A program made the position numbers and the translations under genes. From assembly GCA_025210235.1 (NCBI GenBank), contig JAOASG010000011.1:62001-126000 (forward strand): DNA of 64,000 nucleotides. The letters run 5' to 3'. Positions 46,371 through 55,962 of the stretch are shown piece by piece; positions within the stretch are counted from its first letter, which is position 1; every line of letters starts with the position of its first letter. Under the pieces are notes generated by a model. That model was given only the letters and a program-made list of their open reading frames with translations, did not search any database and was not told where the DNA came from. Origin of the DNA: Vallitalea sp. (GTDB taxonomy: Bacteria; Bacillota; Clostridia; Lachnospirales; Vallitaleaceae).

Positions 46371-46403
46371 TAGGTTACTGAAAGCTTTTCTGTGAGTGAC
46401 TTA
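46371..46403. repeat. degenerate palindrome of repeat C, copy 2
   Basis: TAGGTTACTGAAA (46371-46383) and a relaxed partner TTCTGTGAGTGACTTA (46388-46403) form an imperfect inverted repeat related to 45259-45299. It lies 10 bases after the lplA stop and may serve as its terminator. Confidence 0.4.
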
Positions 46404-46467
46404 GACTAGAACAGAGAAAGTTCTAATTAAATTTATATAATAATTGAATTTTAAGGATGATGAGATA

Positions 46468-47151
46468 ATGGTAGAAAAATACTTAACTATATATGAAGAT
46501 AAAGATGCAGAAATAGTAATTAAAAAATCTAGATTTATAGGTACGATAAAACATGTAGAGACAGAAGATGACGTGAAAATATTTTTAGAAGAAATAAGAA
46601 AAAAGCATTATAACGCAACTCATAATGTATTTGCATATACTGTAGGATTAGAACAACCATTAGAGCGTTGTAGTGATGACGGAGAACCTAGTGGAACCGC
46701 TGGAATGCCTATATTAGAAGTTATTAGAGGGGAAAATTTACGAAATGTAATAGTTGTAGTTACAAGATATTTTGGAGGAACATTACTTGGAACAGGTGGT
46801 CTTGTTAGAGCATATAGTACAAGCACAAAAGAAGTAATTGAATGTGCTAATATTCAGCAAAATATATTATACTATTTAATTAGTGTTACAGTAGATTATA
46901 CTTTATCTGGCAAAATTCAATATGAAATACTACAGGACAGTTATATAATATATGACACTGAATATAAAGATAATGTAGTTTACAACATATTGGTTGAATA
47001 CGATAAGAAGGATATATTTGAAAAAAAAATAATAGATATTACAAGTGGAGTAGCTGTAATTAAGAATAAAGGTTTATATTATGGTATACATAATAATGAA
47101 CAAATAATATTAAAGCAAGTAGATGATAAAAAAATTAATAAAAAACAATAG
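46468..47151 (+). CDS. YigZ / IMPACT family protein
   Basis: The 227-residue protein has the IMPACT N-terminal domain signatures KKSRFIGTIK, HNVFAYTVG, RCSDDGEPSGTAGMPILEVI and VTRYFGGTLLGTGGLVRAYS (about residues 15-125). A C-terminal UPF0029-type domain of about 85 residues follows. Bacterial members are widespread. Relatives bind nucleic acids or the ribosome, and the eukaryotic IMPACT protein modulates GCN2, but the bacterial role is not settled. The start is ATG 46468 after AAGGATGATGAG; an open extension to 46444 lacks a ribosome site. Confidence 0.88.
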   Translation: MVEKYLTIYEDKDAEIVIKKSRFIGTIKHVETEDDVKIFLEEIRKKHYNATHNVFAYTVGLEQPLERCSDDGEPSGTAGMPILEVIRGENLRNVIVVVTRYFGGTLLGTGGLVRAYSTSTKEVIECANIQQNILYYLISVTVDYTLSGKIQYEILQDSYIIYDTEYKDNVVYNILVEYDKKDIFEKKIIDITSGVAVIKNKGLYYGIHNNEQIILKQVDDKKINKKQ

Positions 47152-47184
47152 GATTAATCTGGTATAAAATTATGTCTTCAACGT

Positions 47185-47217
47185 ATTGTTAACTTAAATC
47201 AACGAAAGGTTGACAAT
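47185..47217 (+). promoter_or_regulatory. BirA-type biotin operator upstream of bioY
   Basis: ATTGTTAAC (47185-47193) and GGTTGACAAT (47208-47217) form the dyad known for the Firmicute biotin repressor BirA, whose consensus is TTGTTAACC and GGTTAACAA separated by about 14-15 bases. The right half-site overlaps the -35 box of the promoter, so biotin-bound BirA would block initiation. Confidence 0.85.
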
Positions 47218-47238
47218 TATAAAAAAATACTATATAAT
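47210..47238 (+). promoter_or_regulatory. bioY promoter, sigma-A consensus
   Basis: TTGACA (47210-47215) and TATAAT (47233-47238) both match the consensus perfectly with a 17-base spacer. The -35 lies inside the BirA operator. The predicted start near 47245 leaves a leader of about 168 bases, which contains a full MITE-like hairpin. Confidence 0.92.
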
Positions 47239-47273
47239 ACTCCTTGAAATAAAGTATTTGTAAAATACTATAA

Positions 47274-47379
47274 GCAATTGCAAAGCTAATGATTTTATTT
47301 CTTTACATACAATATGTAGGTCTTATTAAGGAATTAAACAATTGTATAAACAATCAACTAAATGTAGTTTTGTAATTAC
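47274..47379 (-). mobile_element. MITE-like element, copy 2, in the bioY leader
   Basis: The reverse complement reads GTAATTACAAAACTACATTT, then AGTTGATTGTTTATACAA, and ends TTAGCTTTGCAATTGC. It aligns along its full length with the copy at 29386-29498. Matching TAAG/CTTA bases extend the terminal repeats at the outside. It lies between the BirA-controlled promoter and the bioY ribosome site, so every bioY transcript should carry it. Confidence 0.7.
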
Positions 47380-47412
47380 TTAAATGCTTATTTTATACGA
47401 GGAGATAAAACT

Positions 47413-47976
47413 ATGAAATTACAACTTAGAGAAATGATTTTGATTGGTATTTTTGCAGCGTTAATGGTGGTTGGAGCTATGATAAAAATCCCTACTCCAT
47501 TTGGAGTTCATATAACATTTCAGCTATTTTTTAGTGTTTATGCTGGGTTATTATTAGGGGCAAAAGCTGGATTTTTATCTCAATTAATTTATATTTTATT
47601 AGGATTAGTTGGTTTGCCAGTATTTACTCTTGGTGGAGGAATCCATTATATATTTAATCCAACTTTTGGATATATTATTGGTTTTGCAGTTGCTTCATTA
47701 GTAATTGGACTTTTAGTTGATAGAAAGACACAAATTAATTTTATTTATTTATTAGGAATATCATCTGTTGGATTTTTAGCAATTTATTTAATTGGTAATG
47801 TATATCTGTATTTTATAAAAGATTTATATTTAAACAAACCAGCATCTCTTATTGGTATATTTAAATCAATGACTCCTTTTATGATAAAAGATTTTATTTT
47901 ACTTACAATTGCGGCTTATACTTCAACGATTATTATTCCAATATTAAGGAAATCAGGTACGCTAAAAAGAAGTTAA
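47413..47976 (+). CDS. bioY: biotin transporter BioY (ECF S component)
   Basis: BioY binds and imports biotin, alone or with the shared ECF energy module. The 187-residue membrane protein has six hydrophobic helices. Signatures are FQLFFSVYAGLLLGAKAGFL near residue 37, YILLGLVGLPVFTLGGGIHY near residue 60, and FNPTFGYIIGFAVAS near residue 81. CGAGGAG precedes the ATG. The energy-module genes ecfAAT are not in the window. The BirA operator upstream confirms biotin as substrate and suggests the cell is at least partly dependent on external biotin. Confidence 0.96.
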   Translation: MKLQLREMILIGIFAALMVVGAMIKIPTPFGVHITFQLFFSVYAGLLLGAKAGFLSQLIYILLGLVGLPVFTLGGGIHYIFNPTFGYIIGFAVASLVIGLLVDRKTQINFIYLLGISSVGFLAIYLIGNVYLYFIKDLYLNKPASLIGIFKSMTPFMIKDFILLTIAAYTSTIIIPILRKSGTLKRS

Positions 47977-48030
47977 TAAATAACTTCTTGATTATATTAT
48001 TTGTAGCCCAACATAGAGATTTTCACCAAA

Positions 48031-48072
48031 AAATTAGACCATTGAAATTATTTCAATGGTCTAATTTTTTTT
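48031..48072 (+). terminator. strong terminator after bioY
   Basis: AAATTAGACCATTGAAA (48031-48047) and TTTCAATGGTCTAATTT (48051-48067) pair perfectly over 17 bp around a three-base loop, followed by TTTTT. The A-rich 5-prime side could also stop transcription from the other direction. Confidence 0.88.
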
Positions 48073-48119
48073 AATCAATTAAAGTTAATATTTGCCCTGT
48101 TTTTCTTTCCAAAAAATAA

Positions 48120-48148
48120 TTGATTAAAGTATGTATGTAATGTAAAAT
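48120..48148 (+). promoter_or_regulatory. probable promoter of the Wadjet operon
   Basis: TTGATT (48120-48125) and TAAAAT (48143-48148) are separated by 17 bases and lie about 48 bases before jetD. Both hexamers match the consensus in four to five positions. Confidence 0.55.
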
Positions 48149-48195
48149 AATATAATATATAAACTCAATTAAATTTATAAAAAGAGGTTATAATT

Positions 48196-49215
48196 GTGAA
48201 AAACAAATTACATACATATTTAAGTAATTATAAAAAAACGTATATTAACTTAGATGAGTTAACAAATCTATTTAATAATAATATAGATTATTTTGTGCTA
48301 GCTGAAATTATTAAAGAAATAGAAAAAGATGGAGGTATAGAACCTGTTAAAAAATCAGGATATAATAATAGGGCAATACCCCTTTCCTATAAATATAGAG
48401 TTAATAAGCAATTTTTTAGACAAAATTTTTATAATAAATTACATAAGAAGCAATACGAAATTAATTCAAGAATAAGCTTAGAAGATTATTATTCATTGAA
48501 TGAGGCTACTTATGATAAGGATGAGACTTATATTGATTTAATAAGTAAGTATCTAGATAATAATTCTAATAAAAGAGCCCCAAAGTATATTCCAGAATTA
48601 TCTTTTGAAATAGTTGGAGATGAAAAATGGATACAAGAAAAAGGTGGAGAGACAGTACTAAAAAGATTACATATATGGAATGAATTATTATTTAATGAAC
48701 GAATAGAACCTCTTTCTTTTGCAATTAATGCAAATAAACTTAGTCAAGAAAAACATTATCATCTTATTATTGAAAATAAAACACCATTCTTATATTTAAT
48801 TAATCATATAAATAAATCAAAATATACTACTATTATATATGGTAAAGGATGGCAAATTATATCCAATATTCATTTATTATTAAAACAGATAAATTGTAGT
48901 GGACAACATATTTATGAGTATTTTGGAGATTTGGATCACGAAGGTCTTAGTATATTTTATAGTTTATCTAATAAAATTGAAGTTAAGCCAGCAATACATT
49001 TTTATGAAGAAATGATGAAGTATAAAAGTGTTAATGGTAAATATAATCAAAGAATAAATGAAGATGCAGTTGATAAATTTACTACTTACTTTACTGAAGA
49101 ACAACAAAATTTTATAATGAAAATATTAAGGAAAAAAACATATTATCCTCAAGAAATTCTTAATGAGAATATAATGAGCAAAATACTAAAGGATGATTTA
49201 AGTGATAGATTATAA
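48196..49215 (+). CDS. jetD: Wadjet defence protein JetD (TOPRIM nuclease subunit)
   Basis: JetD is the DNA-cleaving subunit of Wadjet, which extrudes and cuts small circular DNA such as plasmids. The 339-residue protein has an N-terminal winged-helix-like arm region. A C-terminal TOPRIM fold carries the acidic residues of LIIENKTPFL near 190 (Glu) and YFGDLDHEGLSIF near 242 (DxD), which bind the catalytic metal. It starts with GTG 48196 after AAAGAGG. It is the first gene of the operon, ahead of jetA. Its last 14 bases overlap jetA. It resembles the DUF2220/JetD C-terminal family. Confidence 0.88.
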   Translation: MKNKLHTYLSNYKKTYINLDELTNLFNNNIDYFVLAEIIKEIEKDGGIEPVKKSGYNNRAIPLSYKYRVNKQFFRQNFYNKLHKKQYEINSRISLEDYYSLNEATYDKDETYIDLISKYLDNNSNKRAPKYIPELSFEIVGDEKWIQEKGGETVLKRLHIWNELLFNERIEPLSFAINANKLSQEKHYHLIIENKTPFLYLINHINKSKYTTIIYGKGWQIISNIHLLLKQINCSGQHIYEYFGDLDHEGLSIFYSLSNKIEVKPAIHFYEEMMKYKSVNGKYNQRINEDAVDKFTTYFTEEQQNFIMKILRKKTYYPQEILNENIMSKILKDDLSDRL

Positions 49216-50683
49216 TAATGTAACAAAAGGGTACAAAGATAGAATAGAGCGAGTAGCATTATTTGATTCTTTATATAAACTTGAAAAAAAACAAACTAAA
49301 GATAATAGTGGTAAATCTATAGATTTCTTTGGATTAGGGTTATTAACTCTAATGTTCTTTTTTGAAAATATGCTTTTAAGAAATAAGAAGACAGGAGTAA
49401 CGGAACTTGCTGTTTTTCTACAGGAAATAACACATAACGCAATAGATTTAGAACAACAGGGTTTTATAGATATTAGTAAAAGTATTATAGAGGTATTTCG
49501 CCCTTCATCAGGAAAAAGAAATAGAAGAGAATTTTATAATTATGAAAAAAGAAAAATAGATTATGTAGATTACTCAATATTAAAAGCTGATTCTTGGGAT
49601 AGTAAACGTAATATACAGTATTATATATTAGACGAACAAGGACTTGAATTAATATTTGCTACTAAAGAATATTATAGTGAATTCCAAATATCTATTAGCC
49701 AATTATTGTTAAGAAAACAATTAGAAAAAGGCGAATTTTCAGGAGCATTAAGACAAATAGATGAAATGAGAATTAGCGTTAACACAATAAAAGATAAGAT
49801 TCATAATATAAAACATGATATTCAAAGAAATATTATTTCTGACGAGACATATGAGAGATATAAAGAGCTAATTCAAGATATAAATAGAAGACTTACAAGA
49901 GAACATGAAGAATTTGAAGAACTGATGGAGTTTATTAGAGAAACAAAAATCAGATTAGATGAGAATACACAGCATACAAAAAAAGAAAAAGAAGCACTTG
50001 CTATGGTTATAAAGATTGATAATGAACTTGGAAAAGTTCATTATTTACATGCAAATCTGTTAGAAGAAAGTATTGAACTGAAAACAACAGCTCTTGATAG
50101 TGCTACAGAATCACTTTATTTCGTTGGATTAACTTCATTTAACTTTGATCAAGAAATTACTAGAAAATATATGCATACACCATTACCATTTGAAAGTAGT
50201 AAGTTATTTGCTAACCCATTTCTGAAGTTAAAAAATAATTATACATGGTCTGTATTAACAGTATTTGAAAAACAAAAGATTCAAAAAGGCGAAGAGCAGA
50301 CAAGAAAAATTGATTTTATTGATATTGATAACACAAAAGAATTAAGTGAAGAATTAAAGCAACAACAAAGATTATTTTTATATATTATAGATCAATTATT
50401 AGTGTTGATAAAAGACAAAAATACTTTTTCGTTAAAAGAGCTTATTAAAGAAAATGAACATTCTCTATTTAGCACAAGAGAGTTTTATGATTTTTTTATT
50501 ATATTACATCAATTATCACCATTGAATATTAAAGAAATAGTACAAAGTAAAGATCATGTTTTTTCTTTAGGTTTTGAAAAAATGGTTGATAATTATAATG
50601 AAATAGTAGCTGTGGAATTAGCAGATGAAATAACTTTTGATGGAAACTATTATGTTAAAAATATGGAAATTACATTAAAATAA
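49202..50683 (+). CDS. jetA: Wadjet defence protein JetA (kleisin-like subunit)
   Basis: JetA bridges the SMC-like ATPase dimer in the manner of a kleisin (MukF/MksF role). The 493-residue protein has a helical N-terminal winged-helix region (about 1-150) and a coiled-coil middle (about 190-300, RQIDEMRISVNTIKDKIHNI). A C-terminal winged-helix part ends it. Composition and length match the DUF5716/JetA family. The start is GTG 49202, overlapping jetD by 14 bases, with AAGGATG upstream. No catalytic motif is expected. Confidence 0.82.
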   Translation: MIDYNNVTKGYKDRIERVALFDSLYKLEKKQTKDNSGKSIDFFGLGLLTLMFFFENMLLRNKKTGVTELAVFLQEITHNAIDLEQQGFIDISKSIIEVFRPSSGKRNRREFYNYEKRKIDYVDYSILKADSWDSKRNIQYYILDEQGLELIFATKEYYSEFQISISQLLLRKQLEKGEFSGALRQIDEMRISVNTIKDKIHNIKHDIQRNIISDETYERYKELIQDINRRLTREHEEFEELMEFIRETKIRLDENTQHTKKEKEALAMVIKIDNELGKVHYLHANLLEESIELKTTALDSATESLYFVGLTSFNFDQEITRKYMHTPLPFESSKLFANPFLKLKNNYTWSVLTVFEKQKIQKGEEQTRKIDFIDIDNTKELSEELKQQQRLFLYIIDQLLVLIKDKNTFSLKELIKENEHSLFSTREFYDFFIILHQLSPLNIKEIVQSKDHVFSLGFEKMVDNYNEIVAVELADEITFDGNYYVKNMEITLK

Positions 50684-50758
50684 AGAGTTTTAATATTATA
50701 GAAAAAAATAATTTTAAAAGTTTTACACTTAATGCTAAAAGTTTGGAGGCTATAAAAT

Positions 50759-51484
50759 ATGATTAATCAAGAACTTGTTATGGAAGCATTTAGGATTTTT
50801 TCAAAGCTAAATGCTTACGGAGAAGTTTTAAGAGATGAAGGAAATAAATTTTTTTCAGATGAAACTGTAAGAGGGTTAATTATGGAATTTGCGGAAGAAG
50901 TCGATTGTACTATTATTACTGCAGGAGATTATATTTATTTAGTTCCACTAACAAAGAACTCAATTTATCATATGACAAATAGTGATATTAAAAGAAAATA
51001 TTTTCCTAATAAGGCTGTAAATATGGACATTTATCTTATGTATGTAGCAATTATTATTTTTATAGGAGAATTTTACGATAGCTATCAATCTACTAACCCA
51101 ACCAGAGACTTTATTTCGGTAAATGATTGGTTACAAAGTATGAATACAAGAATGGAAGCTTTAAATCAAATTGATAAGGAATCATTAGAAAGTCTTGAAC
51201 AAGATTACGAATATAATTGGATTGGAATATTAAAAAAATGGGAAGCTATGGATAATATCAAAGAAGGAGTTCGTAAACAAACAGCGAAAACAGCAAGCCG
51301 AATGGGTTTTATGAATATTGTGAAGAATTTCATGATAGATCAAAAGCTAATTAATGAAATTGGATTAAATGAGTTAGAACTAACCGAAAAAACAAAAGGT
51401 ATTGTTGGAAGATATTTTATGGAATATGAACATAATAGGGGTATTTTAGAAGTTATATATGAATTGGAAAACCAGGAGGGATAG
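50759..51484 (+). CDS. jetB: Wadjet defence protein JetB (KITE-like subunit)
   Basis: JetB is the small winged-helix (KITE, MukE/MksE-like) partner of JetA. The 241-residue protein begins VMEAFRIFSKLNAYGEVL and has KWEAMDNIKEGVRKQTAKTA in the middle and VGRYFMEYEHNRGILEVIYE at the end. It is compatible with the DUF6063/JetB family. TTGGAGG lies upstream of the ATG. The stop is followed after three bases by jetC, which indicates coupled translation of the complex. Confidence 0.8.
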   Translation: MINQELVMEAFRIFSKLNAYGEVLRDEGNKFFSDETVRGLIMEFAEEVDCTIITAGDYIYLVPLTKNSIYHMTNSDIKRKYFPNKAVNMDIYLMYVAIIIFIGEFYDSYQSTNPTRDFISVNDWLQSMNTRMEALNQIDKESLESLEQDYEYNWIGILKKWEAMDNIKEGVRKQTAKTASRMGFMNIVKNFMIDQKLINEIGLNELELTEKTKGIVGRYFMEYEHNRGILEVIYELENQEG

Positions 51485-51487
51485 TAG

Positions 51488-54400
51488 ATGCCAACTATTT
51501 CAAAAATAAGATTTACTAATGTAATATATGAAAACGGTGCTAAGAGATATAATGATACATTATTTGAATTTGATGGACAAAATGGTGCTTTTCTTCTAGA
51601 AAATGGTGGAGGAAAGACGGTATTCATTCAGACAGCATTGCAAGCTATAATTCCACATATTGATATGGCAAATAGAAAGATTAAAGATACATTATCTCTA
51701 GAAAGTGGACCTGCTCATATTGCAATTGAATGGATTATTAATGAGTCACCTAGAAGATATGTTGTTTCTGCTACTAGCCTTTTTATAGAAAAAAATATGT
51801 TAGGCTCATTAAAATTTGTTCATGAATATAACCCAGGAGATGACAATAGTATTGAAAATATCCCTTTTTCAATTAAAAAAGATAATGGTAAGAAAAGAGC
51901 TGCGAGTAAAGGAGAAATATCTGAGTATTATCATCGCATGAATAAAAATTATTTCAATGCAAAGGTGCTTAATAGTATTTCTGAATATGGGGATTATTTA
52001 GAAGAAAATTATAAAATAATACCATCTGAATGGCGTAAAATAGCTACTATTAATAGTGGTGAAGGAAATGTTGATGAATTTTTTAATCAATGTAAAACAA
52101 CTACAGCATTATTAAACAATTTATTAATACCTGTTGTAGAAGAAGCTATTGAAGGAGATCAAACAAAAGGATTCGTAGATACTTTTGAAAAGCAACGGGA
52201 GCATTTTAAGAAAAATAAATTACTTCAAGAAAAAATAATTCAATGCCAAAATGTAAAAGAGCAAGTTGATAATTATGTTTTAGAATATAAGGATTATGAT
52301 AATTGTCTAAAAGCATATGAGCAACAAAAAGTTAGAGGAAAAGCATTATATAATTATTTGCAGACGTTGTTAGTTGATAATGACAATAAACAAAAAGAAA
52401 ATATATATCAAAAAGAGCAATTAATTACCCAAAAGGATAATTATAGACAAAAAGAATTGTCTTATAATATATTAGCAATTACTGAAAAACTAAGAGATGA
52501 ATCAAATATACTAGGAATTGAAGAAAAAAAATCAAAGCAATGGAATGAGAGATTAGATGAATTAAAATCAAGAAAGCAAAATATTGAATGGACAAAGTTG
52601 CAAGAAAAAATAAAACTAAATGAAGATAATATTAATCTATATAAGAAACAATTAGAAGAGTACGAAAAAGATATTAGTATAATGGAATTAGAAGAACAAC
52701 TTGAAGAAAATAATTGTAATCTAAAAGGTTATTTTAATAATGAACTACGATTAATAGAAAAAGCAAAACAAGATATTAATGTTCAATGTGAAAGATATAA
52801 ATTGGAATTAAAAGAAATAAAACACAGTAAGGATAGTATAGCTTCTAAAGAAGAGATATTAATTAAAGAAACTCATAAATTAGAAACTCATATAGAAATA
52901 TTGCAAAAAGATATGGATAAAATTTATGGAGAGATATTTGGACAATATGAACAAGACAATGTCAATTTAATAATAGGGGATTGGAAGACAAGGCTTGCTA
53001 CTCTAGAAAAACAAAAAATGGAGATTGTGCATAATAAAAAAGAACTAGCTGATAAAATAGATGCCCAAATACAAGAAAAAGAAAAAATTGGTGAAGACTA
53101 TTATATTAAACAATTAAAGTTACAAGAAAAACAAGGAATATTAAATAGACAGAAGGAAGCTTTGGATAATTTATATATAGAACTTAATCAACGGGGTCAG
53201 TTTGTAAATACTCATTCAAGTATATATTCGAAAGAGCAAAGTATTATTCAGCGATTAACTGAAAAAGAACAACATTTAAATGATGTTAAAGAAAAAGCTT
53301 TATTAAAAGAAAGAATTAGTAAGAGATTACAAGATTTATATGAGGATATGAATGTATTTTGCGCAGAGCCTATTATGGAAAAAATAGTTGCTAGCATGAG
53401 AAATAAAGTTAATTATATTACATTAGGTAGTGAGTATTTAAATTCAATTATTAATGAAGGTAATTTTACAAGAGATATTTTGTATAATAAATATCCTTAC
53501 TGGGCAATTACAATAATAACTACTGCTAAAGATAAAGCAATAGTTGAAAAAAGAGTAGAATCTATTAAGAAGGATTTGATGTATCCTATAGTTGTTATAA
53601 CTATGGATGATATGAAAAAATTAATTGATGAAGAATATAACTATAATCTAATTGGTGAATGTAAACCTATATTTCCAAGTGGATGGTTAGATAATTTATC
53701 TAATAAAGAATTCTATAAGTGGAAAGATATAAATAAAGAGTTGGCTAAAGAATCAGAAGAAACAAGGAAAAAAGCTGAAAGTGAATATATAGATTGTACA
53801 AGATTACTTGAAAAAGTTATTAGCTTTTTTAATCAATATCCTTATGAAGAAAATACTATTTTACTAAACGAAATAACACATATCCAGCAAAGATTAGTAG
53901 ACATAAAAGAAAAACAAGAATTTTTAGATGTTGAGATTAGTAACAATAAACAAGAGAATCAATCATTAATGAATAAATATGAAGAATGTATTGATGAAAT
54001 ACATTTAATAGAAGATAGAGTAATAAAAGGAATGGAATACAATAATAAAAACAATGAGAAAACTACAAAATCAAAAAATCTTGTGTTAAAAAGAAAATCA
54101 CTAGATAAAATTATAAATGAGAAGAATCTACTACAAATAGAATCTGATAGATTACAAGATATTATTGTTGATAATGAAGATAATATAAGGAAATTAGATA
54201 GTAAGAGATTTATGATATTAGATAATGAAGTATATAAAGAAGTTAAGAATAGTAATGTAATTTATTCAAAGAGTTCATTAGATTTCTTAGTGGAGATTCG
54301 TAAAACTATTAAGGACAAACTACGTGGTATAAATACGGATAGAAGTATGATTCAAGATTATTTAAATAGAGAAGAAAAGGAACTTCAACAAAATAAAAAG

Positions 54401-55912
54401 AGTGAAAAAAATAAGAAAAAAGAGGCTGAATTTTCCTTAGAGATTATTGATTCATATTATGAAGGTGAAATTAGTGATCTTATTGATAAAATAAGAGAAG
54501 TTAATGAAGAAGTAAAAATAATAGATAATAAGATAAAACAAATAATTAGTAATTGTGATAAATTTAAGTGGGAAAAAGGAAAATTGGAAAAAGACTTATT
54601 TGATAAATACAAAGAAATTATTGAATTTGATATGGATATTCAAGATATACCAGATATGTTAAATGAAGAAAAGGATAGGCTAAATAAAATAGAACAATCA
54701 TTATTAAAAGAATACGAAAATATTATTAAAAGAAAACAACAGTTAGATGTAATTAATAATAAATTTGAAGTCGAAAATGCTAAGCACAATATTTTGCATG
54801 AAAATATTAAAATTACAGTTCTAGAAGAACAAGTACTATTAGATTTTAACTATCAAATGGATAAAAAAATGAAAGATTTGTGTAAAGAATTAGAGATATT
54901 AAAAGAAAATAGTATTATAAAATATAGTGGGGTTGAACAATCAAAAGAATCTTTTATTGAGTATTGTAAAACTTATATATCAGATTATCGGCTTAAAGAT
55001 ATGGCTATAATGGGTATTAAAAATAAAGATAGTTATAAGGATTTAATAGAATATCAAGAAAGAATGAATAAAACAATAGCTAAAATAATTAAAGTAGCTG
55101 AAGATGATAGAAGAGAAAGTGACAACGAACTTCAAACTTTTCTAACTCATGTACATGGATATTTAAAGAATGTAGCTACAGAACTTGATGTTATTCAACG
55201 TAAAACAAGTATAAAAGTTGATGGACAAACTAAACAAGTATTTATCTTTAATATTCCTGAATGGGAAGATGCAGAAGGAAAAGAAGAATTGCGAAAATAT
55301 ATTGATAATATTATAGAAGAATTTGATGAAGAAAGCGAAAAAAATAATGTTGATAAGGTTTCTATACGTCATCTAATTGAAAAAAGATTAAGTATAAAGA
55401 ATCTGTTGCAAGTTGTTATGAAAGATAAAGCAATTAAAGTAAAATGTCGTAAGGTGACAAATGATATGAAAATTAATAAGGCAGCTATGTCTTGGGAAAA
55501 TTCTAATAAATGGTCAGGTGGAGAAAAATGGAGTAAAAACATGACATTATTTTTAGGTATACTTAATTATCTAGCCGAAAAGAAACAACATCTTAGTGCA
55601 AGTCAAAAAAGAAATCGTACAGTAATATTAGATAATCCTTTTGGAAAAGCATCTAGTAAACATGTCCTAGAGCCTGTGTTTTTTATTGCAGAAAAATTAG
55701 GTTTTCAGATAATAGCATTAACAGCTCATGCTCAAGGTAAATTTATATCCGATTATTTTCCAGTAGTATATAGCTGTAGACTAAGAAATGCTGTTGGGGG
55801 AGATAAACAAGTTATGACTAATGAACGTCATGTTAATATGGCTTATTTAAAGGAAAAATCTCCTTTATCAGCATATAAATTACAAGAAGTTGAACAGCTA
55901 GAGTTGATATAA
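51488..55912 (+). CDS. jetC: Wadjet defence protein JetC (SMC-like ATPase)
   Basis: JetC is the motor of Wadjet. The 1474-residue protein has the ABC-type Walker A at residues 38-44 (LENGGGKTVF context). Two long coiled-coil arms follow, with a hinge-like region near residues 620-780 containing YPYWAITIITTAKDKAIVEK. The C-terminal signature motif KWSGGEKWSKNM lies near 1341 and Walker B TVILDNPFGKASSKHVLEP near 1377. A late H-containing ALTAHAQGKF follows. All parts needed for a working SMC ATPase are present and uninterrupted. AGGAGGG precedes the ATG. The operon ends after it with a terminator. Confidence 0.92.
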   Translation: MPTISKIRFTNVIYENGAKRYNDTLFEFDGQNGAFLLENGGGKTVFIQTALQAIIPHIDMANRKIKDTLSLESGPAHIAIEWIINESPRRYVVSATSLFIEKNMLGSLKFVHEYNPGDDNSIENIPFSIKKDNGKKRAASKGEISEYYHRMNKNYFNAKVLNSISEYGDYLEENYKIIPSEWRKIATINSGEGNVDEFFNQCKTTTALLNNLLIPVVEEAIEGDQTKGFVDTFEKQREHFKKNKLLQEKIIQCQNVKEQVDNYVLEYKDYDNCLKAYEQQKVRGKALYNYLQTLLVDNDNKQKENIYQKEQLITQKDNYRQKELSYNILAITEKLRDESNILGIEEKKSKQWNERLDELKSRKQNIEWTKLQEKIKLNEDNINLYKKQLEEYEKDISIMELEEQLEENNCNLKGYFNNELRLIEKAKQDINVQCERYKLELKEIKHSKDSIASKEEILIKETHKLETHIEILQKDMDKIYGEIFGQYEQDNVNLIIGDWKTRLATLEKQKMEIVHNKKELADKIDAQIQEKEKIGEDYYIKQLKLQEKQGILNRQKEALDNLYIELNQRGQFVNTHSSIYSKEQSIIQRLTEKEQHLNDVKEKALLKERISKRLQDLYEDMNVFCAEPIMEKIVASMRNKVNYITLGSEYLNSIINEGNFTRDILYNKYPYWAITIITTAKDKAIVEKRVESIKKDLMYPIVVITMDDMKKLIDEEYNYNLIGECKPIFPSGWLDNLSNKEFYKWKDINKELAKESEETRKKAESEYIDCTRLLEKVISFFNQYPYEENTILLNEITHIQQRLVDIKEKQEFLDVEISNNKQENQSLMNKYEECIDEIHLIEDRVIKGMEYNNKNNEKTTKSKNLVLKRKSLDKIINEKNLLQIESDRLQDIIVDNEDNIRKLDSKRFMILDNEVYKEVKNSNVIYSKSSLDFLVEIRKTIKDKLRGINTDRSMIQDYLNREEKELQQNKKSEKNKKKEAEFSLEIIDSYYEGEISDLIDKIREVNEEVKIIDNKIKQIISNCDKFKWEKGKLEKDLFDKYKEIIEFDMDIQDIPDMLNEEKDRLNKIEQSLLKEYENIIKRKQQLDVINNKFEVENAKHNILHENIKITVLEEQVLLDFNYQMDKKMKDLCKELEILKENSIIKYSGVEQSKESFIEYCKTYISDYRLKDMAIMGIKNKDSYKDLIEYQERMNKTIAKIIKVAEDDRRESDNELQTFLTHVHGYLKNVATELDVIQRKTSIKVDGQTKQVFIFNIPEWEDAEGKEELRKYIDNIIEEFDEESEKNNVDKVSIRHLIEKRLSIKNLLQVVMKDKAIKVKCRKVTNDMKINKAAMSWENSNKWSGGEKWSKNMTLFLGILNYLAEKKQHLSASQKRNRTVILDNPFGKASSKHVLEPVFFIAEKLGFQIIALTAHAQGKFISDYFPVVYSCRLRNAVGGDKQVMTNERHVNMAYLKEKSPLSAYKLQEVEQLELI

Positions 55913-55921
55913 TATATAAAG

Positions 55922-55961
55922 AAGGGGCTGTTGGTTAATACATTAACAGCCTCTTATTTTA
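55922..55961 (+). terminator. terminator after jetC
   Basis: GGGGCTGTTGG (about 55925-55935) and TTAACAGCCTC (about 55943-55953) form a hairpin followed by TTATTTT. It is placed between jetC and the convergent membrane-protein gene. Confidence 0.7.
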
Positions 55962-55962
55962 C

